From: Lactobacillus sp. MRS-253-APC-2B
GTDB lineage: Bacteria; Bacillota; Bacilli; Lactobacillales; Lactobacillaceae
Direction: 5' to 3'
Length of the DNA: 64,000 nucleotides
Assembly: GCF_012843675.1 (NCBI RefSeq)
Contig: NZ_JABAFO010000001.1
Coordinates: 186,001 to 250,000, forward strand
In this document: positions 19,263 to 28,465 of the stretch, piece after piece
Position numbering within the stretch: the stretch's first letter is position 1
Layout of the letters: every line of letters starts with the position of its first letter
Notes under the pieces: model-generated
Seen by the model: only the letters and a program-made list of their open reading frames with translations
The model's database searches: none
Told to the model about the DNA's origin: nothing
Translations under genes and position numbers: made by a program

Positions 19263-19958
19263 TTAGTTTGATTGGCGCGCAGCTCGTTCCTCCATATCTG
19301 GCGCAACGCGGGCAATATAGTCTGGCAGCTTCTCTAAGGTTGGCAGCGCCTTATTGTGCTTGTACATCCGTGAGTTGGCCATTCCTTGCCGATTGATCCA
19401 AACGTTATGCCAAGACCGATCAGCAGCTGGCTTGATATCTTGCCAATAATCACTGCCGATATGTGCATGAGCCTGTTGGTCAAGGTTGAGCTTTTCGCTG
19501 ACCAGATCAAATAAGGCTGCCTGTGGCTGGTAAGCCTGTACTTGTTCAGCAGTCAAGATGCCATCCAGCCATTCATTCAATTCCTGCAGCTGAGCTTGAG
19601 CAATATCATTGTCGGTATTGGCAATCGCATACAGTTTATTATGACGCTTTAATACCGGCAGCGCCTTTAAAGCATCGTTGAATGGATGCAATTCTTTTTG
19701 GGCGGCCAGCAGCTCGTCATAGTGACGACCAAACCAGCCGCGGTCATTAAATTGCACGTCCATCAGCATTAAGGTCTGCTTTAAGATCGTCTTTTGATCC
19801 TGGTATGCCTGGCCATACTGTAAGCGTGCCTGGTAGAAGCGGTAAGCCGAAACAACCTGTTCTTCATCCAGTTCTGGCTCTTTGGCAAGTGCTTTTAATG
19901 CATCAAAAAATAGCGTTTCATCCAATAGCGTGCCATTAACGGCAAAAGTCAAAATCAT
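19263..19958 (-). CDS. HAD-superfamily protein with degenerate catalytic motif
   Basis: A 231-residue protein shaped like haloacid-dehalogenase hydrolases, with an alpha-helical cap at about 15-90 and GSDYWQDIKPA as motif IV near 180-190. Motif I, normally DxDxT or DxYGT, reads FAVNGTLLDE: the nucleophilic Asp is Ala (GCC) and the second Asp is Asn. It is therefore probably not an active phosphatase and may bind a ligand or protein. A GTG at 19991 opens the frame, but the AAGGGG SD points to the ATG at 19958. Possibly co-transcribed with the small membrane gene upstream. Confidence 0.75.
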   Translation of the reverse strand: MILTFAVNGTLLDETLFFDALKALAKEPELDEEQVVSAYRFYQARLQYGQAYQDQKTILKQTLMLMDVQFNDRGWFGRHYDELLAAQKELHPFNDALKALPVLKRHNKLYAIANTDNDIAQAQLQELNEWLDGILTAEQVQAYQPQAALFDLVSEKLNLDQQAHAHIGSDYWQDIKPAADRSWHNVWINRQGMANSRMYKHNKALPTLEKLPDYIARVAPDMEERAARQSN

Positions 19959-20007
19959 TGGCAATTGACCCCTTTTTAAATTATTCTTCACTTAGTATAG
20001 CGCATTT

Positions 20008-20211
20008 TTAATCATCATGACGCTGTTGGGTAGCTAATTTACCCATCAGATAAAACTGCAGTCCCGTAGCTGCCAGATAAATCAGCAGCATGGCCGCCAT
20101 CCAGCCCATATGACGACCGGCCAGACAAAAGCCGCCGACAAACATGGCAAAATTAGCCAGGCCCGACAGTAGAATCTGACCATCAATTCGACGGCGCGTT
20201 GGCTTATCCAT
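20008..20211 (-). CDS. Small membrane protein of 67 residues
   Basis: Positively charged start (MDKPTRRR), then two hydrophobic stretches (about 15-32 and 37-55) and a polar tail ending QQRHDD, so a two-span inner-membrane protein with both ends likely inside. The ATG at 20211 follows GGGGGA at 6-7 nt. It lies 49 nt upstream of the HAD-like gene on the same strand and diverges from the paralogue pair. I do not recognise a family. Confidence 0.7.
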   Translation of the reverse strand: MDKPTRRRIDGQILLSGLANFAMFVGGFCLAGRHMGWMAAMLLIYLAATGLQFYLMGKLATQQRHDD

Positions 20212-20342
20212 TTAAAATCCCCCTTGCAGTAGCGTTGAACTAAATTATAGGCGATCAAGTTCAAAAATGCATTTATTTGTCAAATCAGAAAAAACGTGAA
20301 AAAATTAATTATATCTATTCAGTATCGGAAAGGAAGTTGGCC

Positions 20343-21134
20343 ATGTTTGTTACGCCAGCCATGTGCAAAGGATTGGAGCGTGAGTATCTGACCTACCGCT
20401 TTAATCGGCATACCAATTATCTAACCGGATTCTTTCGCTCACCACTTTTAAAGCCCGGACAGACCGAGTTTATCTTTCGGCCCACTAAAACAACCATCGC
20501 AGCTTATGATCAAGCACGGATGGAACTGAATCAGCGCTCACTGATGATGCAAAAAAAGCGCGGCATTCCGGAGAAATTTCAGCAGCTGGCCTTTTCTCAA
20601 AGTTTCAGCCAGGACTTTAACGAAAGCGACTATCGCTATTCAACGGCTCAGGCCACGCGCTGGATGGAAGAGCTGACTGGTCAGCCAATTCATATCTGGC
20701 GAGTCAGCGCCCAGTTATTGGATCATGTGGGAACGACATCATTGGATCATGCCTTACTGTGCTTTTTCGGTACTGACCCAATGCATCATGACTATCAGAT
20801 GTTTACCGCCGGCTTTGCACCTTTATATCATTTAGCCCACTCAATGGAAAATGCCTTTAACTTCTCGGCTGATGATTTATTTTCAACCAATTATCATCAG
20901 TTTGATCAATGGGTTTTTACCTTATTTCATGCCTTAGCACTGGAAATGACCGAGCAGCCTGACCTTGGCGAGGCCGCTGCTAGCGACACCTTGTTTTTAC
21001 AGCCGGATCGCCATTTCGAGCACTGGACGCTGCAAAATGAGTTTCCTACACGCGCGGATTATTGGAATCTGCATGGTCGCGTCATTATGGCCATGTCTTT
21101 GAATGCCGATTTGGCCAGTGAGGATCATGATTAG
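20343..21134 (+). CDS. Unknown protein, first of a tandem paralogue pair
   Basis: A soluble 263-residue protein with no signal peptide. It shares its layout with the next gene: LKPGQTEF followed by a region ending in a basic helix, an LLDHVGT segment, a DYQMFTAGFAPLYHLAHSM stretch and a helical C-terminal half. The frame opens at a TTG at 20277, but AAAGGA precedes the ATG at 20343 (MFVTPAMCKG), chosen as start. It is rich in His, Gln, Phe and Tyr. No catalytic motif is apparent. The two genes are 14 nt apart and form one unit closed by a terminator. Confidence 0.75.
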   Translation: MFVTPAMCKGLEREYLTYRFNRHTNYLTGFFRSPLLKPGQTEFIFRPTKTTIAAYDQARMELNQRSLMMQKKRGIPEKFQQLAFSQSFSQDFNESDYRYSTAQATRWMEELTGQPIHIWRVSAQLLDHVGTTSLDHALLCFFGTDPMHHDYQMFTAGFAPLYHLAHSMENAFNFSADDLFSTNYHQFDQWVFTLFHALALEMTEQPDLGEAAASDTLFLQPDRHFEHWTLQNEFPTRADYWNLHGRVIMAMSLNADLASEDHD

Positions 21135-21148
21135 AAAGGATGATGCTG

Positions 21149-21925
21149 ATGATCCCAGATGAGTTGTTTGAACTATTATTGCAGGAGTTTTCCAGCGACC
21201 CAGTCCATGACTACATTTTAAAGACATTTTCATCGTCACCATTAAAACCGGGTGAGACGGAATTTTACTATTCACCGCTGGGACTGAACACGTTTACCGT
21301 TTTTGATGAGCAGCGCGAGCGCATTGCCGCCCAGAGACTTCATCATGTAATTCCTTCATTTACCGAAGAGTTCATGGCCAATCCCTGGCGCTTTGCCGGC
21401 TCGACCAGCCTTGCCGATCAAATGATGACCAGCTATGCCAATTCATTGCGACCCGCTTCTGAACAGACCGTCGTTCAGACTATAGAAGTTGTAGCAGCTC
21501 TGCTTGACGTCATCGGCACTCAGCAGTCCTGGCAGGCCCTGCAGCTTTATCACGGTCAGTCACATGATAGAAACGACTATTTTCTGCTACAGACCGGCAT
21601 CGTACCGCTGCTTGCCCTGGCTAGAGATCTGGCCCATGATCATGAGATTTTGGATTACGATGCTGAACTGGCTCATTTTAATAACGTTGCAGACTTTGTC
21701 GGTGCTTTAAGCAATATTGCCATGGCACTAGTCCATCGCTGGTTTAGCGAGGTTGTTATTAATTTTTCCATGACCTCAAGAATTCAAGCAGCTTGGCCTT
21801 ATCTTTTGGTACCCACTCAAAATAGCTGGCATAATGAGCCCTTAACTCAAGATTCATTTAAATCACTGCCGCTTGCAAACGTCAATTCAAGACATGTCCA
21901 GCTGCTGTTGCCATTTTCCATATAA
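21149..21925 (+). CDS. Unknown protein, second of a tandem paralogue pair
   Basis: A 258-residue soluble protein, diverged from the preceding gene. Common blocks are LKPGETEF (about 32-39), DEQRERIAAQRL, a central LLDVIGT block, and DYFLLQTGIVPLLALARDL. The first ATG at 21140 lies within the SD (AAAGGA); the ATG at 21149 is 8 nt downstream and is preferred. It is acidic and predicted mostly helical. No function is recognisable; the pair suggests a heteromeric complex or duplication with divergence. Confidence 0.75.
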   Translation: MIPDELFELLLQEFSSDPVHDYILKTFSSSPLKPGETEFYYSPLGLNTFTVFDEQRERIAAQRLHHVIPSFTEEFMANPWRFAGSTSLADQMMTSYANSLRPASEQTVVQTIEVVAALLDVIGTQQSWQALQLYHGQSHDRNDYFLLQTGIVPLLALARDLAHDHEILDYDAELAHFNNVADFVGALSNIAMALVHRWFSEVVINFSMTSRIQAAWPYLLVPTQNSWHNEPLTQDSFKSLPLANVNSRHVQLLLPFSI

Positions 21926-21926
21926 C

Positions 21927-21957
21927 AAAAAGATTCTGCATTTCGGCAGAATCTTTT
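21927..21957. terminator. Bidirectional terminator between the paralogue pair and the HD gene
   Basis: AAAAAGATTCTGC pairs with GCAGAATCTTTTT over a 6-nt loop; T-runs on both strands between convergent genes. Confidence 0.9.
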
Positions 21958-21967
21958 TATTTTAATT

Positions 21968-22606
21968 TTAACGTTGAATAATCTGCGTGGTAACAACGGC
22001 CAATTGCGTCTGACTTTGCGTCCCCGCATTGTCTTTTAAGAGTTCAGGCAGAATCCTTTTTAAGAAATACTTAACGCTGGCCATCTCATGAAACTCCATG
22101 ATCGATTCTAGACTGGAGCGATAAATATCCATGTAGACCGGCTCTGGATTGCCTTTTTGAATTTCGCCAAACGACTCATACATCAGATCGATCTTATCAG
22201 CCACGGATAAAATTCGTCCTTCAATCGTATCATCTTTACCTTCGCTAAAGCGTCGCCGATAGGCCTTACGAAACTCTAGCGGAATTTCAGTTTCAATAAA
22301 GTTTTCCGTCAATGAGTCATCAACTTTGGCCAGCATCTCACGCAGCTCTGGCGTGGCATACTTGACCGGCGTCTTGATATCACCGATGAAGCGTTCCGTA
22401 TAGTCATGATTCAAGGCCTTTTCATAAAGCGAGCGCCAATCAATCTCATTGCCAGCCTGCTCTTCAATATCGCCCAGCATCTGTGCCGCCTGGGTAACCT
22501 TAAACGAATGAGCTGCAACGTTATGCTGCTCAAATTTAAAATATCCCGGTGCACGGTTGATCATCTCAAGATCACTCAGACTTTTTAAGTATTCATGCAT
22601 TCCCAT
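21968..22606 (-). CDS. HD-domain protein, YfbR-type 5'-nucleotidase family
   Basis: A 212-residue HD phosphohydrolase. Metal ligands fit the YfbR pattern: His33 (AAHSFKV), His67-Asp68 (NHDYTERF) and a distal Asp in VADKIDLM (near 147). YfbR in E. coli dephosphorylates deoxynucleoside monophosphates; the substrate here is unknown. The frame extends upstream into pgcA in another register, but that part is a shadow. The ATG at 22606 (MGMHEYL) follows AGGTG. A second ATG at 22600 is possible. Confidence 0.8.
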   Translation of the reverse strand: MGMHEYLKSLSDLEMINRAPGYFKFEQHNVAAHSFKVTQAAQMLGDIEEQAGNEIDWRSLYEKALNHDYTERFIGDIKTPVKYATPELREMLAKVDDSLTENFIETEIPLEFRKAYRRRFSEGKDDTIEGRILSVADKIDLMYESFGEIQKGNPEPVYMDIYRSSLESIMEFHEMASVKYFLKRILPELLKDNAGTQSQTQLAVVTTQIIQR

Positions 22607-22638
22607 TTGATCACCTGCTTTCTTAAAATAATAATAAA

Positions 22639-22666
22639 AACGGCTTGTGGTTTCCCGCAAGTCGTT
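22639..22666 (-). terminator. Terminator after pgcA
   Basis: Minus strand AACGACTTGCGG / CCACAAGCCGTT with two mismatches and a GAAA loop, then TTTTTATTATTATTTT. Confidence 0.75.
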
Positions 22667-22676
22667 TTCAGCTTGG

Positions 22677-24401
22677 CTAGGCTTCAGCAAATTCTTGCAG
22701 TGCCTTTTCAAAGTCAACCAGCTTTTGCTTGGCGCCATCCAAAGTGTCGGCACTCGTACCAATGTAGTACTTAAGTTTTGGTTCCGTACCAGAAGGACGA
22801 ATAGCAATCCAGGTACCATCAGCCAAAACATAGCGCAGTACGTTTGATTCTGGAATGCCCAGTTCTTCAACCGTACCATCGGCCAGCGTCTTGGTATTGT
22901 TGGAGAAGTCTTCGGTAGCTGCAACCTTTTGACCGGCAAAGTCCTTTGGTGCCTCTTCACGGAACTTCTTCATCAAGCCCTTGATCTTAGCAGGTCCCTC
23001 AACCCCGGCATAAGTATTGGCAATCGTCTTTTCTTGGAAGTAGCCATACTTTTGGAACAGTTCCTGCAGACCATCGTACAGCGTCATATTGCGGCTCCGG
23101 TAATAGGCAGCTACTTCAGCCAGCAGCGTCAGCGTTTGAATGGCATCCTTGTCGCGGACGAATGGCTTGATCAGATAGCCGAAACTTTCTTCAAAACCAA
23201 ACATAAACGTGTGGTTGTGCTTGGTCTCATATTGGTGAATCTGATCGGCAATCCACTTAAAGCCGGTTAAGACGTTGACCATCTTGACTCCGTAATCTTC
23301 AGCAATCTTGGTGGCAAACTCAGTCGAAACGATCGATTTAACAGCAGCTGCATTTTCTGGCAGCGTACCAGCCTGTTTGTGGGCTTCCAAAATGTAGTGC
23401 AGCATGATTGAGGCAATCTGGTTACCAGTCAAGAGCAGGTATTCACCATCTGGCTGACGAATTGCACATCCCAGACGGTCGGCATCAGGGTCAGTAGCGA
23501 TCAGAATATCGGCATTAACCTGCTTACCCAGCTTTTCAGAACGAACGAAGGCTTCAGGGAATTCTGGATTTGGATGTTCCAAGCCAGGGAAATCACCATT
23601 TGGCTGACCTTCAAATGGTTCTACCTCATAGTTGGTAAAGCCGGCTTGACGCAGGGCCCGTTCGCCAAGCATTCGACCGGTTCCGCACAGCGGCGTGAAG
23701 ACAAACTTCATTTCCTTACCGTACTTTTTGGCCAGCTCATGGTCGATCGTAACCGTCTTGGCATTTTCAAGGTAAGCGGCGTCCACGTCTTCGCCCATGA
23801 TGTTTTCAATACCGTTATCCAGCATTTCCTGCTCGTCAGCCAGCTTGATATCAAAAATATCATCAATCTTGCGAATATAGCTGGTCATCAGATCAGATTC
23901 CTTAGGTGGCATCTGACCGCCGTCTTCACCGTAGATCTTGTAGCCGTTGTATTCCTTAGGGTTATGGCTGGCCGTAATCATAATACCGGCATAAGTGTGC
24001 TTGTAGCGTACGGCAAACGACAGCTCAGGGGTTGGCCGCAGATTATCGTAGATGTAGACCTTAATGTTGTGGGCTCCCAGAACACGGGCAGCGTCGTGTG
24101 CAAACAGACGCGAGTTGTGACGGGAGTCGTAGCTGATGGCAACCCCGCGCTGCTTGATTTCTTCGCCCAGCGTGTCCATAAATTGAGCCAGACCTTCCGT
24201 AGCCTGCCGAACCGTGTAAACGTTCATTCGATTGATGCCCGGACCCATCAATCCCCGCATGCCGGCCGTTCCAAACGAAAGCGGACCATAAAAGGCATCC
24301 TCAATTTCTTTTTCGTCCTTCATTGCTGCCAATTGACGCTTCAAGCCAGGTTCCAGATCTTTACGATCGAGCCAGGTTTGGTAGGTATCTTTCCAACTCA
24401 C
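22677..24401 (-). CDS. pgcA: Alpha-phosphoglucomutase
   Basis: A 574-residue phosphohexomutase converting glucose-1-phosphate and glucose-6-phosphate. The phosphoserine loop TASHNPKEYNGYK starts at residue 143 (Ser145), the metal loop is DPDADRLG (about 305-312), the sugar loop is GFEESFGYL (about 402-410), and the phosphate loop RPSGTEPKLKYY is near the end. The start is GTG at 24401 with an AGGAG SD. The product feeds galU (27.5-28.4 kb), which makes UDP-glucose. The HD-domain gene follows it after a terminator. Confidence 0.96.
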   Translation of the reverse strand: MSWKDTYQTWLDRKDLEPGLKRQLAAMKDEKEIEDAFYGPLSFGTAGMRGLMGPGINRMNVYTVRQATEGLAQFMDTLGEEIKQRGVAISYDSRHNSRLFAHDAARVLGAHNIKVYIYDNLRPTPELSFAVRYKHTYAGIMITASHNPKEYNGYKIYGEDGGQMPPKESDLMTSYIRKIDDIFDIKLADEQEMLDNGIENIMGEDVDAAYLENAKTVTIDHELAKKYGKEMKFVFTPLCGTGRMLGERALRQAGFTNYEVEPFEGQPNGDFPGLEHPNPEFPEAFVRSEKLGKQVNADILIATDPDADRLGCAIRQPDGEYLLLTGNQIASIMLHYILEAHKQAGTLPENAAAVKSIVSTEFATKIAEDYGVKMVNVLTGFKWIADQIHQYETKHNHTFMFGFEESFGYLIKPFVRDKDAIQTLTLLAEVAAYYRSRNMTLYDGLQELFQKYGYFQEKTIANTYAGVEGPAKIKGLMKKFREEAPKDFAGQKVAATEDFSNNTKTLADGTVEELGIPESNVLRYVLADGTWIAIRPSGTEPKLKYYIGTSADTLDGAKQKLVDFEKALQEFAEA

Positions 24402-24443
24402 AATGACATCTCCTTAAATTATAATCACCTGTATCACAGTAAC

Positions 24444-25265
24444 TTAAGTATACCGCACTTGGTCCTTGTTTGGTGCAATTCGTTCAATAATTTGGGCTAT
24501 ACCATCTTTTTCGTTGCTTAAAGCAATTATCTCAGCGCTTTCCTTAACGTTTTGACTGGCATTTGCCATGGCAACCGGATGAGAGACGCTTTTAAGCAAC
24601 GGCAGATCGTTTTCATCGTCGCCAAATGCCATCAACTGATCATAACTGGCTAGGCCATGATTGATCAAATAATGCGCAGCCTGACTCTTATCGGCACTGG
24701 CTGCGTTAATCGTCAAATAGCCATCACCGGCTTCATGTACTGCAATCTCAGCTGACTGCAGACTTAGGATTGCTGATTTGACCTTTTTTAAAAGGATGGG
24801 ATCTTCAATGATCAAAAGCATTTGCAGTGCGTTTTGGATTGGGCGATTATGCACATCATAGACTGGCTTGATGCCAGTATAAAAGATCTCATTGGCTACC
24901 CCTTGGTCATAAGTTGAGACATGCCAAGCAAAAGCATCCATCCAGGTAAGATTGAGCTGAGGAAACACCGATTCAATCAATTCTTGCACCTTTTGCGCGG
25001 CTGGATCAGGAATCGCATGCTGGTTTAAGATTTCAAATTTATCCTGATTTGGCTGAAAAACAACCGCGCCATTTAAGGCTGTCTGTGGTCCCTTCAGTTG
25101 CAGCTGATTGATGACATCCAGCATCTGAGCCGGCATTCTTGCTGAGGCCAGCATCAGTGAAAGACCGCTAGAAACGACGGCATGAATCGTTCTTTGACTC
25201 AATCTGCCTTGTTCATTGAGCAGCGTATGGTCCAGATCGCTGATTAGATAATATTGCATGCCCAC
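24444..25265 (-). CDS. Cof-type HAD-family sugar phosphatase
   Basis: A 273-residue member of HAD subfamily IIB. Motif I is SDLDHTLL (near residue 9-16, both Asp present), motif II ASAR, and motif IV FGDDENDLPLL (about 213-223), with a C2-type cap between. Such proteins dephosphorylate sugar phosphates or flavin precursors; the substrate cannot be told. GGAGG lies 12 nt before a GTG at 25265 and 18 nt before an ATG at 25259, so GTG is preferred but not certain. The larger frame to 25361 has no SD. It diverges from the 2-hydroxyacid dehydrogenase gene. Confidence 0.85.
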   Translation of the reverse strand: MGMQYYLISDLDHTLLNEQGRLSQRTIHAVVSSGLSLMLASARMPAQMLDVINQLQLKGPQTALNGAVVFQPNQDKFEILNQHAIPDPAAQKVQELIESVFPQLNLTWMDAFAWHVSTYDQGVANEIFYTGIKPVYDVHNRPIQNALQMLLIIEDPILLKKVKSAILSLQSAEIAVHEAGDGYLTINAASADKSQAAHYLINHGLASYDQLMAFGDDENDLPLLKSVSHPVAMANASQNVKESAEIIALSNEKDGIAQIIERIAPNKDQVRYT

Positions 25266-25324
25266 TGTTAAATCATTCCTCCTTAAAGATGGTATTTTTC
25301 TAATCTTAGCATGGTCGACTCGCA

Positions 25325-25383
25325 AAAAGTTTGCCATTTTCAGCAAACTTTTCATGGACATTTATAAAAAATAGCGTTAAGAT
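25325..25383 (+). promoter_or_regulatory. Promoter of the 2-hydroxyacid dehydrogenase with adjacent inverted repeat
   Basis: TGGACA (25355-25360), 17 nt, TAAGAT (25378-25383). Immediately upstream AAAAGTTTGC (25325-25334) pairs with GCAAACTTTT (25343-25352). The repeat could be an operator or a weak terminator of upstream transcription. Confidence 0.55.
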
Positions 25384-25436
25384 TAAAAAAACATTAAAAA
25401 ATAAGTTTTAATTCTAATTTTAAGGGAGATGTCCGT

Positions 25437-26378
25437 ATGAGTCGAAAAGTTGCTGTTATCGGAATGGGAAACGTTGGTGCCGCAGTTGCTCACTATATTG
25501 TCGCCTGTGGATTTGTTGACGACCTGGTGCTGATTGACAAAAACGAAGCTAAAGTCAAAGCTGACGCATTGGACTTCTACGACGCAATGCCAAACCTTAA
25601 GAACCACACCAACATCTTCGTTAACGACTACTCACAGTTGGAAGATGCTGACGTTGTGGTTTCCGCGCTTGGCAATATCAAGCTGCAGGACAACAAAGAT
25701 GATGACCGCTTTGCCGAACTGCCATTTACGCGCGTTCAAGTCCGTGAGGTTGCTCAAAAGATCAAAGAATCTGGCTTCCATGGCAAGATGGTGGTAATTA
25801 CCAACCCAGTTGACGTGATTACTTCAATTTACCAAGAAGTTACTGGTCTGCCAAAGAACCATGTCATTGGTACCGGGACGCTGCTTGACTCTGCACGGAT
25901 GAAGCGGGCTGTGGCTCAGCGTCTACATCTGGATCCTCGTTCCGTTACCGGCTATAACCTTGGCGAACACGGTAACTCACAATTTACGGCTTGGTCAACG
26001 GTTCGCGTTTTGGATCAGCCAATTACTGAACTGGCCAAGGATCGCGGCCTTGATCTGGACAGTCTGGACCAAGAAGCACGGGTTGGCGGTTTTACCGTTT
26101 TCCGTGGCAAGAAGTACACTAACTACGGGGTCGCAACGGCTGCCGTTCGTCTGGTCAACACGATTCTTTCCGATGCCCACACGGAACTGCCAGTTTCCAA
26201 CTATCGTGAAGAATACGGCACCTATCTTTCCTACCCTGCCGTGGTTGGTCGCGATGGCATCTTGGAACAGGTTCAACTGGATCTGACTGATGAAGAACTG
26301 GAAAAGCTGCAGACCTCTGCCAACTACATCAAGCAAAAGTATGCCGAAAGTCAAGAAGCCGCCAAAGAAGGCAAATAA
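25437..26378 (+). CDS. L-2-hydroxyisocaproate dehydrogenase (lactate/malate dehydrogenase family)
   Basis: A 313-residue NAD-dependent enzyme. It has the Rossmann GMGNVG (9-14), Asp34 for NAD binding, DSARM with Arg154, and [12 protein letters not shown] with catalytic His178. The stretch [14 protein letters not shown] and the overall pattern fit L-HicDH of Weissella (formerly L. confusus) more than L-lactate dehydrogenase. It would reduce branched 2-keto acids from Leu, Ile or Val catabolism and regenerate NAD+. ATG at 25437 with an AAGGGAG SD. Single-gene unit between its promoter and a terminator. Confidence 0.88.
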   Translation: MSRKVAVIGMGNVGAAVAHYIVACGFVDDLVLIDKNEAKVKADALDFYDAMPNLKNHTNIFVNDYSQLEDADVVVSALGNIKLQDNKDDDRFAELPFTRVQVREVAQKIKESGFHGKMVVITNPVDVITSIYQEVTGLPKNHVIGTGTLLDSARMKRAVAQRLHLDPRSVTGYNLGEHGNSQFTAWSTVRVLDQPITELAKDRGLDLDSLDQEARVGGFTVFRGKKYTNYGVATAAVRLVNTILSDAHTELPVSNYREEYGTYLSYPAVVGRDGILEQVQLDLTDEELEKLQTSANYIKQKYAESQEAAKEGK

Positions 26379-26393
26379 GCATACCAAGGCAAT

Positions 26394-26425
26394 AAAAAAG
26401 GATGGGTTATCACCCATCCTTTTTT
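26394..26425. terminator. Bidirectional terminator between dehydrogenase and trxB
   Basis: AAAAAAGGATGGGT pairs with CACCCATCCTTTTTT over a short loop; convergent genes on both sides. Confidence 0.9.
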
Positions 26426-26428
26426 GGC

Positions 26429-27364
26429 TTAAAGACTTCTTAGGTATTGGTAAACCTGTTGACCGGCAATCGCACCATCACCAACTGCTGTTGCTACTTG
26501 GCGCAGTGGCGTCTCACGCACATCACCAATGGCAAAGATGCCTGGTACATCGGCAGCCATCAGATCATTGGTCTTAACATAGCCCTGCTCATTTAGGATA
26601 CCCAGATTCTTAAACGGCGCCGTCATTGGCAGGCTGCCAACGTAGATAAAGACACCGTCTGCTTGTAGCTGCTCATCCGCACCGATTTGCGAATTGTGTA
26701 CCTTAACGCCGGTAACTTTGTTTTCATCGCCAAGCACTTCGGTAACGCTGGTGTTGAAGACAAACTCCATCTTGTTATTTTGCTTGGCCTGTTCTTGAAT
26801 CAATGGCTGAGCCCGCAGCTGATCACGACGAACGACAACCGTTACCTTATCGGCCAGCTGAGTCAGATACATTCCTTCCTCAACGGCAGAGTCGCCACCA
26901 CCAACAACGATAACATGCTTGTTTTTAAAGAAGGCACCATCGCATACCGCGCAGTAGGATACGCCGCGGCCACCATATTCTTCTTCACCTGGGACGCCCA
27001 TATGACGCTGCTGGGTTCCCGTTGCAATTACCAGGGCCTTGGTTTCAAAAACATCGCCCATGTCAGTCGTCAGACGCTTTAGATCACCATCAAGCTCAAC
27101 TTTTTCCACCGTTCCGTAGGCATACTGAGCACCGAACTGGGTTGCTCCTTGGTACATATCCTGGGCCAGTTCAGGTCCTTGGATTGACTTGAAGCCAGGA
27201 TAGTTTTCGATTGCCGCCGTGTTGTTCAGATTACCGCCATAGATACCGCGATCCAGCATCAACACGGACAAATTGGCCCGTGAGGCATACAAGGCCGCAG
27301 TCATGCCGGCAGGCCCAGCACCAACCACGATTACGTCATAACTGGTTTGTTTTTCTTCTGCCAT
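26429..27364 (-). CDS. trxB: Thioredoxin reductase
   Basis: A 311-residue FAD/NADPH flavoprotein reducing thioredoxin. The FAD loop is VVGAGPAGMTAAL (13-25), the redox pair is C138-A-V-C141 (YCAVCDGAFF), and the NADPH loop is VVGGGDSAVEEG (about 153-164); IFAIGDVRE near the end contacts FAD. ATG at 27364 with a GGAGG SD. It acts in cytosolic thiol balance. It is transcribed alone, flanked by a bidirectional terminator and by the galU terminator upstream. Confidence 0.97.
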   Translation of the reverse strand: MAEEKQTSYDVIVVGAGPAGMTAALYASRANLSVLMLDRGIYGGNLNNTAAIENYPGFKSIQGPELAQDMYQGATQFGAQYAYGTVEKVELDGDLKRLTTDMGDVFETKALVIATGTQQRHMGVPGEEEYGGRGVSYCAVCDGAFFKNKHVIVVGGGDSAVEEGMYLTQLADKVTVVVRRDQLRAQPLIQEQAKQNNKMEFVFNTSVTEVLGDENKVTGVKVHNSQIGADEQLQADGVFIYVGSLPMTAPFKNLGILNEQGYVKTNDLMAADVPGIFAIGDVRETPLRQVATAVGDGAIAGQQVYQYLRSL

Positions 27365-27453
27365 GTTGTTCCTCCGTATAATTTATGATTAATGCCATCT
27401 TACTTGGTTTAATTTTATTTGTCCACAACTTTGCTTACTTTTTGTTAGTTAAT

Positions 27454-27487
27454 AAAAATGGGGCGCTGATAACGGCGTCCCATTTTT
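27454..27487 (-). terminator. Terminator after galU
   Basis: Minus strand AAAAATGGG-CGC pairs with GCG-CCCATTTTT (one bulge), followed by TTTTTATTAA. Confidence 0.8.
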
Positions 27488-27490
27488 ATG

Positions 27491-28396
27491 TTATTTCTTG
27501 GCTTTGTCCTCAGCAGTCATTTTGGCACCGAGTTCTTTAATGTATTCGCGCAGCTCGTCTTTGACTTCTGGGTGGTTCAGACCATATTCAATGTTGGTTT
27601 CGATCCAGCCAAACTTGTTGCCGACATCGTAGCGGTCGCCTTTGTATTCGTGGGCAAAGACCCGTTGCGTTTTGTTCAGCGTATTGATGGCATCCGTCAG
27701 TTGAATCTCATTGCCCTTGCCTGGCTTGGTCTTAGCCAGTACGTCAAAGATTTCTGGCGTAAAGACGTAACGGCCAATAATTGCCAGATCGCTTGGTGCA
27801 TCTTTTGGATCTGGTTTTTCAACGAAGCTCGTGACGTTGAACAGCCCTGGCTTGACTTCCTGACTTGGATTGATCACACCGTATTTTGAAGTATCCTCAT
27901 GTGGCACGCGCATAACGGCTAAAGTAGAGGCACCCGTCTCTTGATAGCTGTCGATCAGTTCCTTGGTCAGCGGCGTACCGTTGTTGTTGATGTCGTTTAA
28001 ATCGTCACCAAGCATTACAACGAATGGCTCATCACCAATAAAGTCACGCGCCGTCAAAACAGCATCTCCCAAACCACGTGGGTGAGATTGACGAATAAAG
28101 TAAATGTTGATGTCAGTGGTTTCTTGAACCAGCTTGAGCATCTCGTCCTTATGCTTGTCACGCAGGTTGTCTTCCAGCTCTGGGTTGGAATCAAAGTGAT
28201 CTTCAATCGAGCGCTTGTTTTTGCCATCAACAACGACGATGTCTTGAATGCCTGACTTGCGGGCTTCTTCAACGATAAATTGAATCGTTGGTTTGTCAAC
28301 GATTGGCAGCATTTCCTTAGCTAAAGCCTTGGTAGCCGGTAAGAACCGCGTCCCCAGACCAGCTGCAGGAATAATTGCTTTACGAACTTGTTTCAT
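27491..28396 (-). CDS. galU: UTP-glucose-1-phosphate uridylyltransferase
   Basis: A 301-residue nucleotidyltransferase making UDP-glucose for polysaccharide and glycolipid synthesis. It has the nucleotide loop [20 protein letters not shown] (9-28), [23 protein letters not shown] and the C-terminal [17 protein letters not shown] at 28402 also opens the frame, but AAAGGA is 10 nt before the ATG at 28396. It follows gpsA by about 70 nt on the same strand and uses the product of pgcA. Confidence 0.96.
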   Translation of the reverse strand: MKQVRKAIIPAAGLGTRFLPATKALAKEMLPIVDKPTIQFIVEEARKSGIQDIVVVDGKNKRSIEDHFDSNPELEDNLRDKHKDEMLKLVQETTDINIYFIRQSHPRGLGDAVLTARDFIGDEPFVVMLGDDLNDINNNGTPLTKELIDSYQETGASTLAVMRVPHEDTSKYGVINPSQEVKPGLFNVTSFVEKPDPKDAPSDLAIIGRYVFTPEIFDVLAKTKPGKGNEIQLTDAINTLNKTQRVFAHEYKGDRYDVGNKFGWIETNIEYGLNHPEVKDELREYIKELGAKMTAEDKAKK

Positions 28397-28465
28397 TATC
28401 AAAAAATCCTTTCAGCTTCATAGCAGAATAGTTACACGCTTACATTCTACCATACTTATGGCAGA

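Noticed and set aside
22607-22960. N-terminal extension of the HD-domain nucleotidase
   Set aside because: It lies antiparallel in register inside the pgcA end, crosses the pgcA terminator and lacks an SD; the domain starts at 22606.
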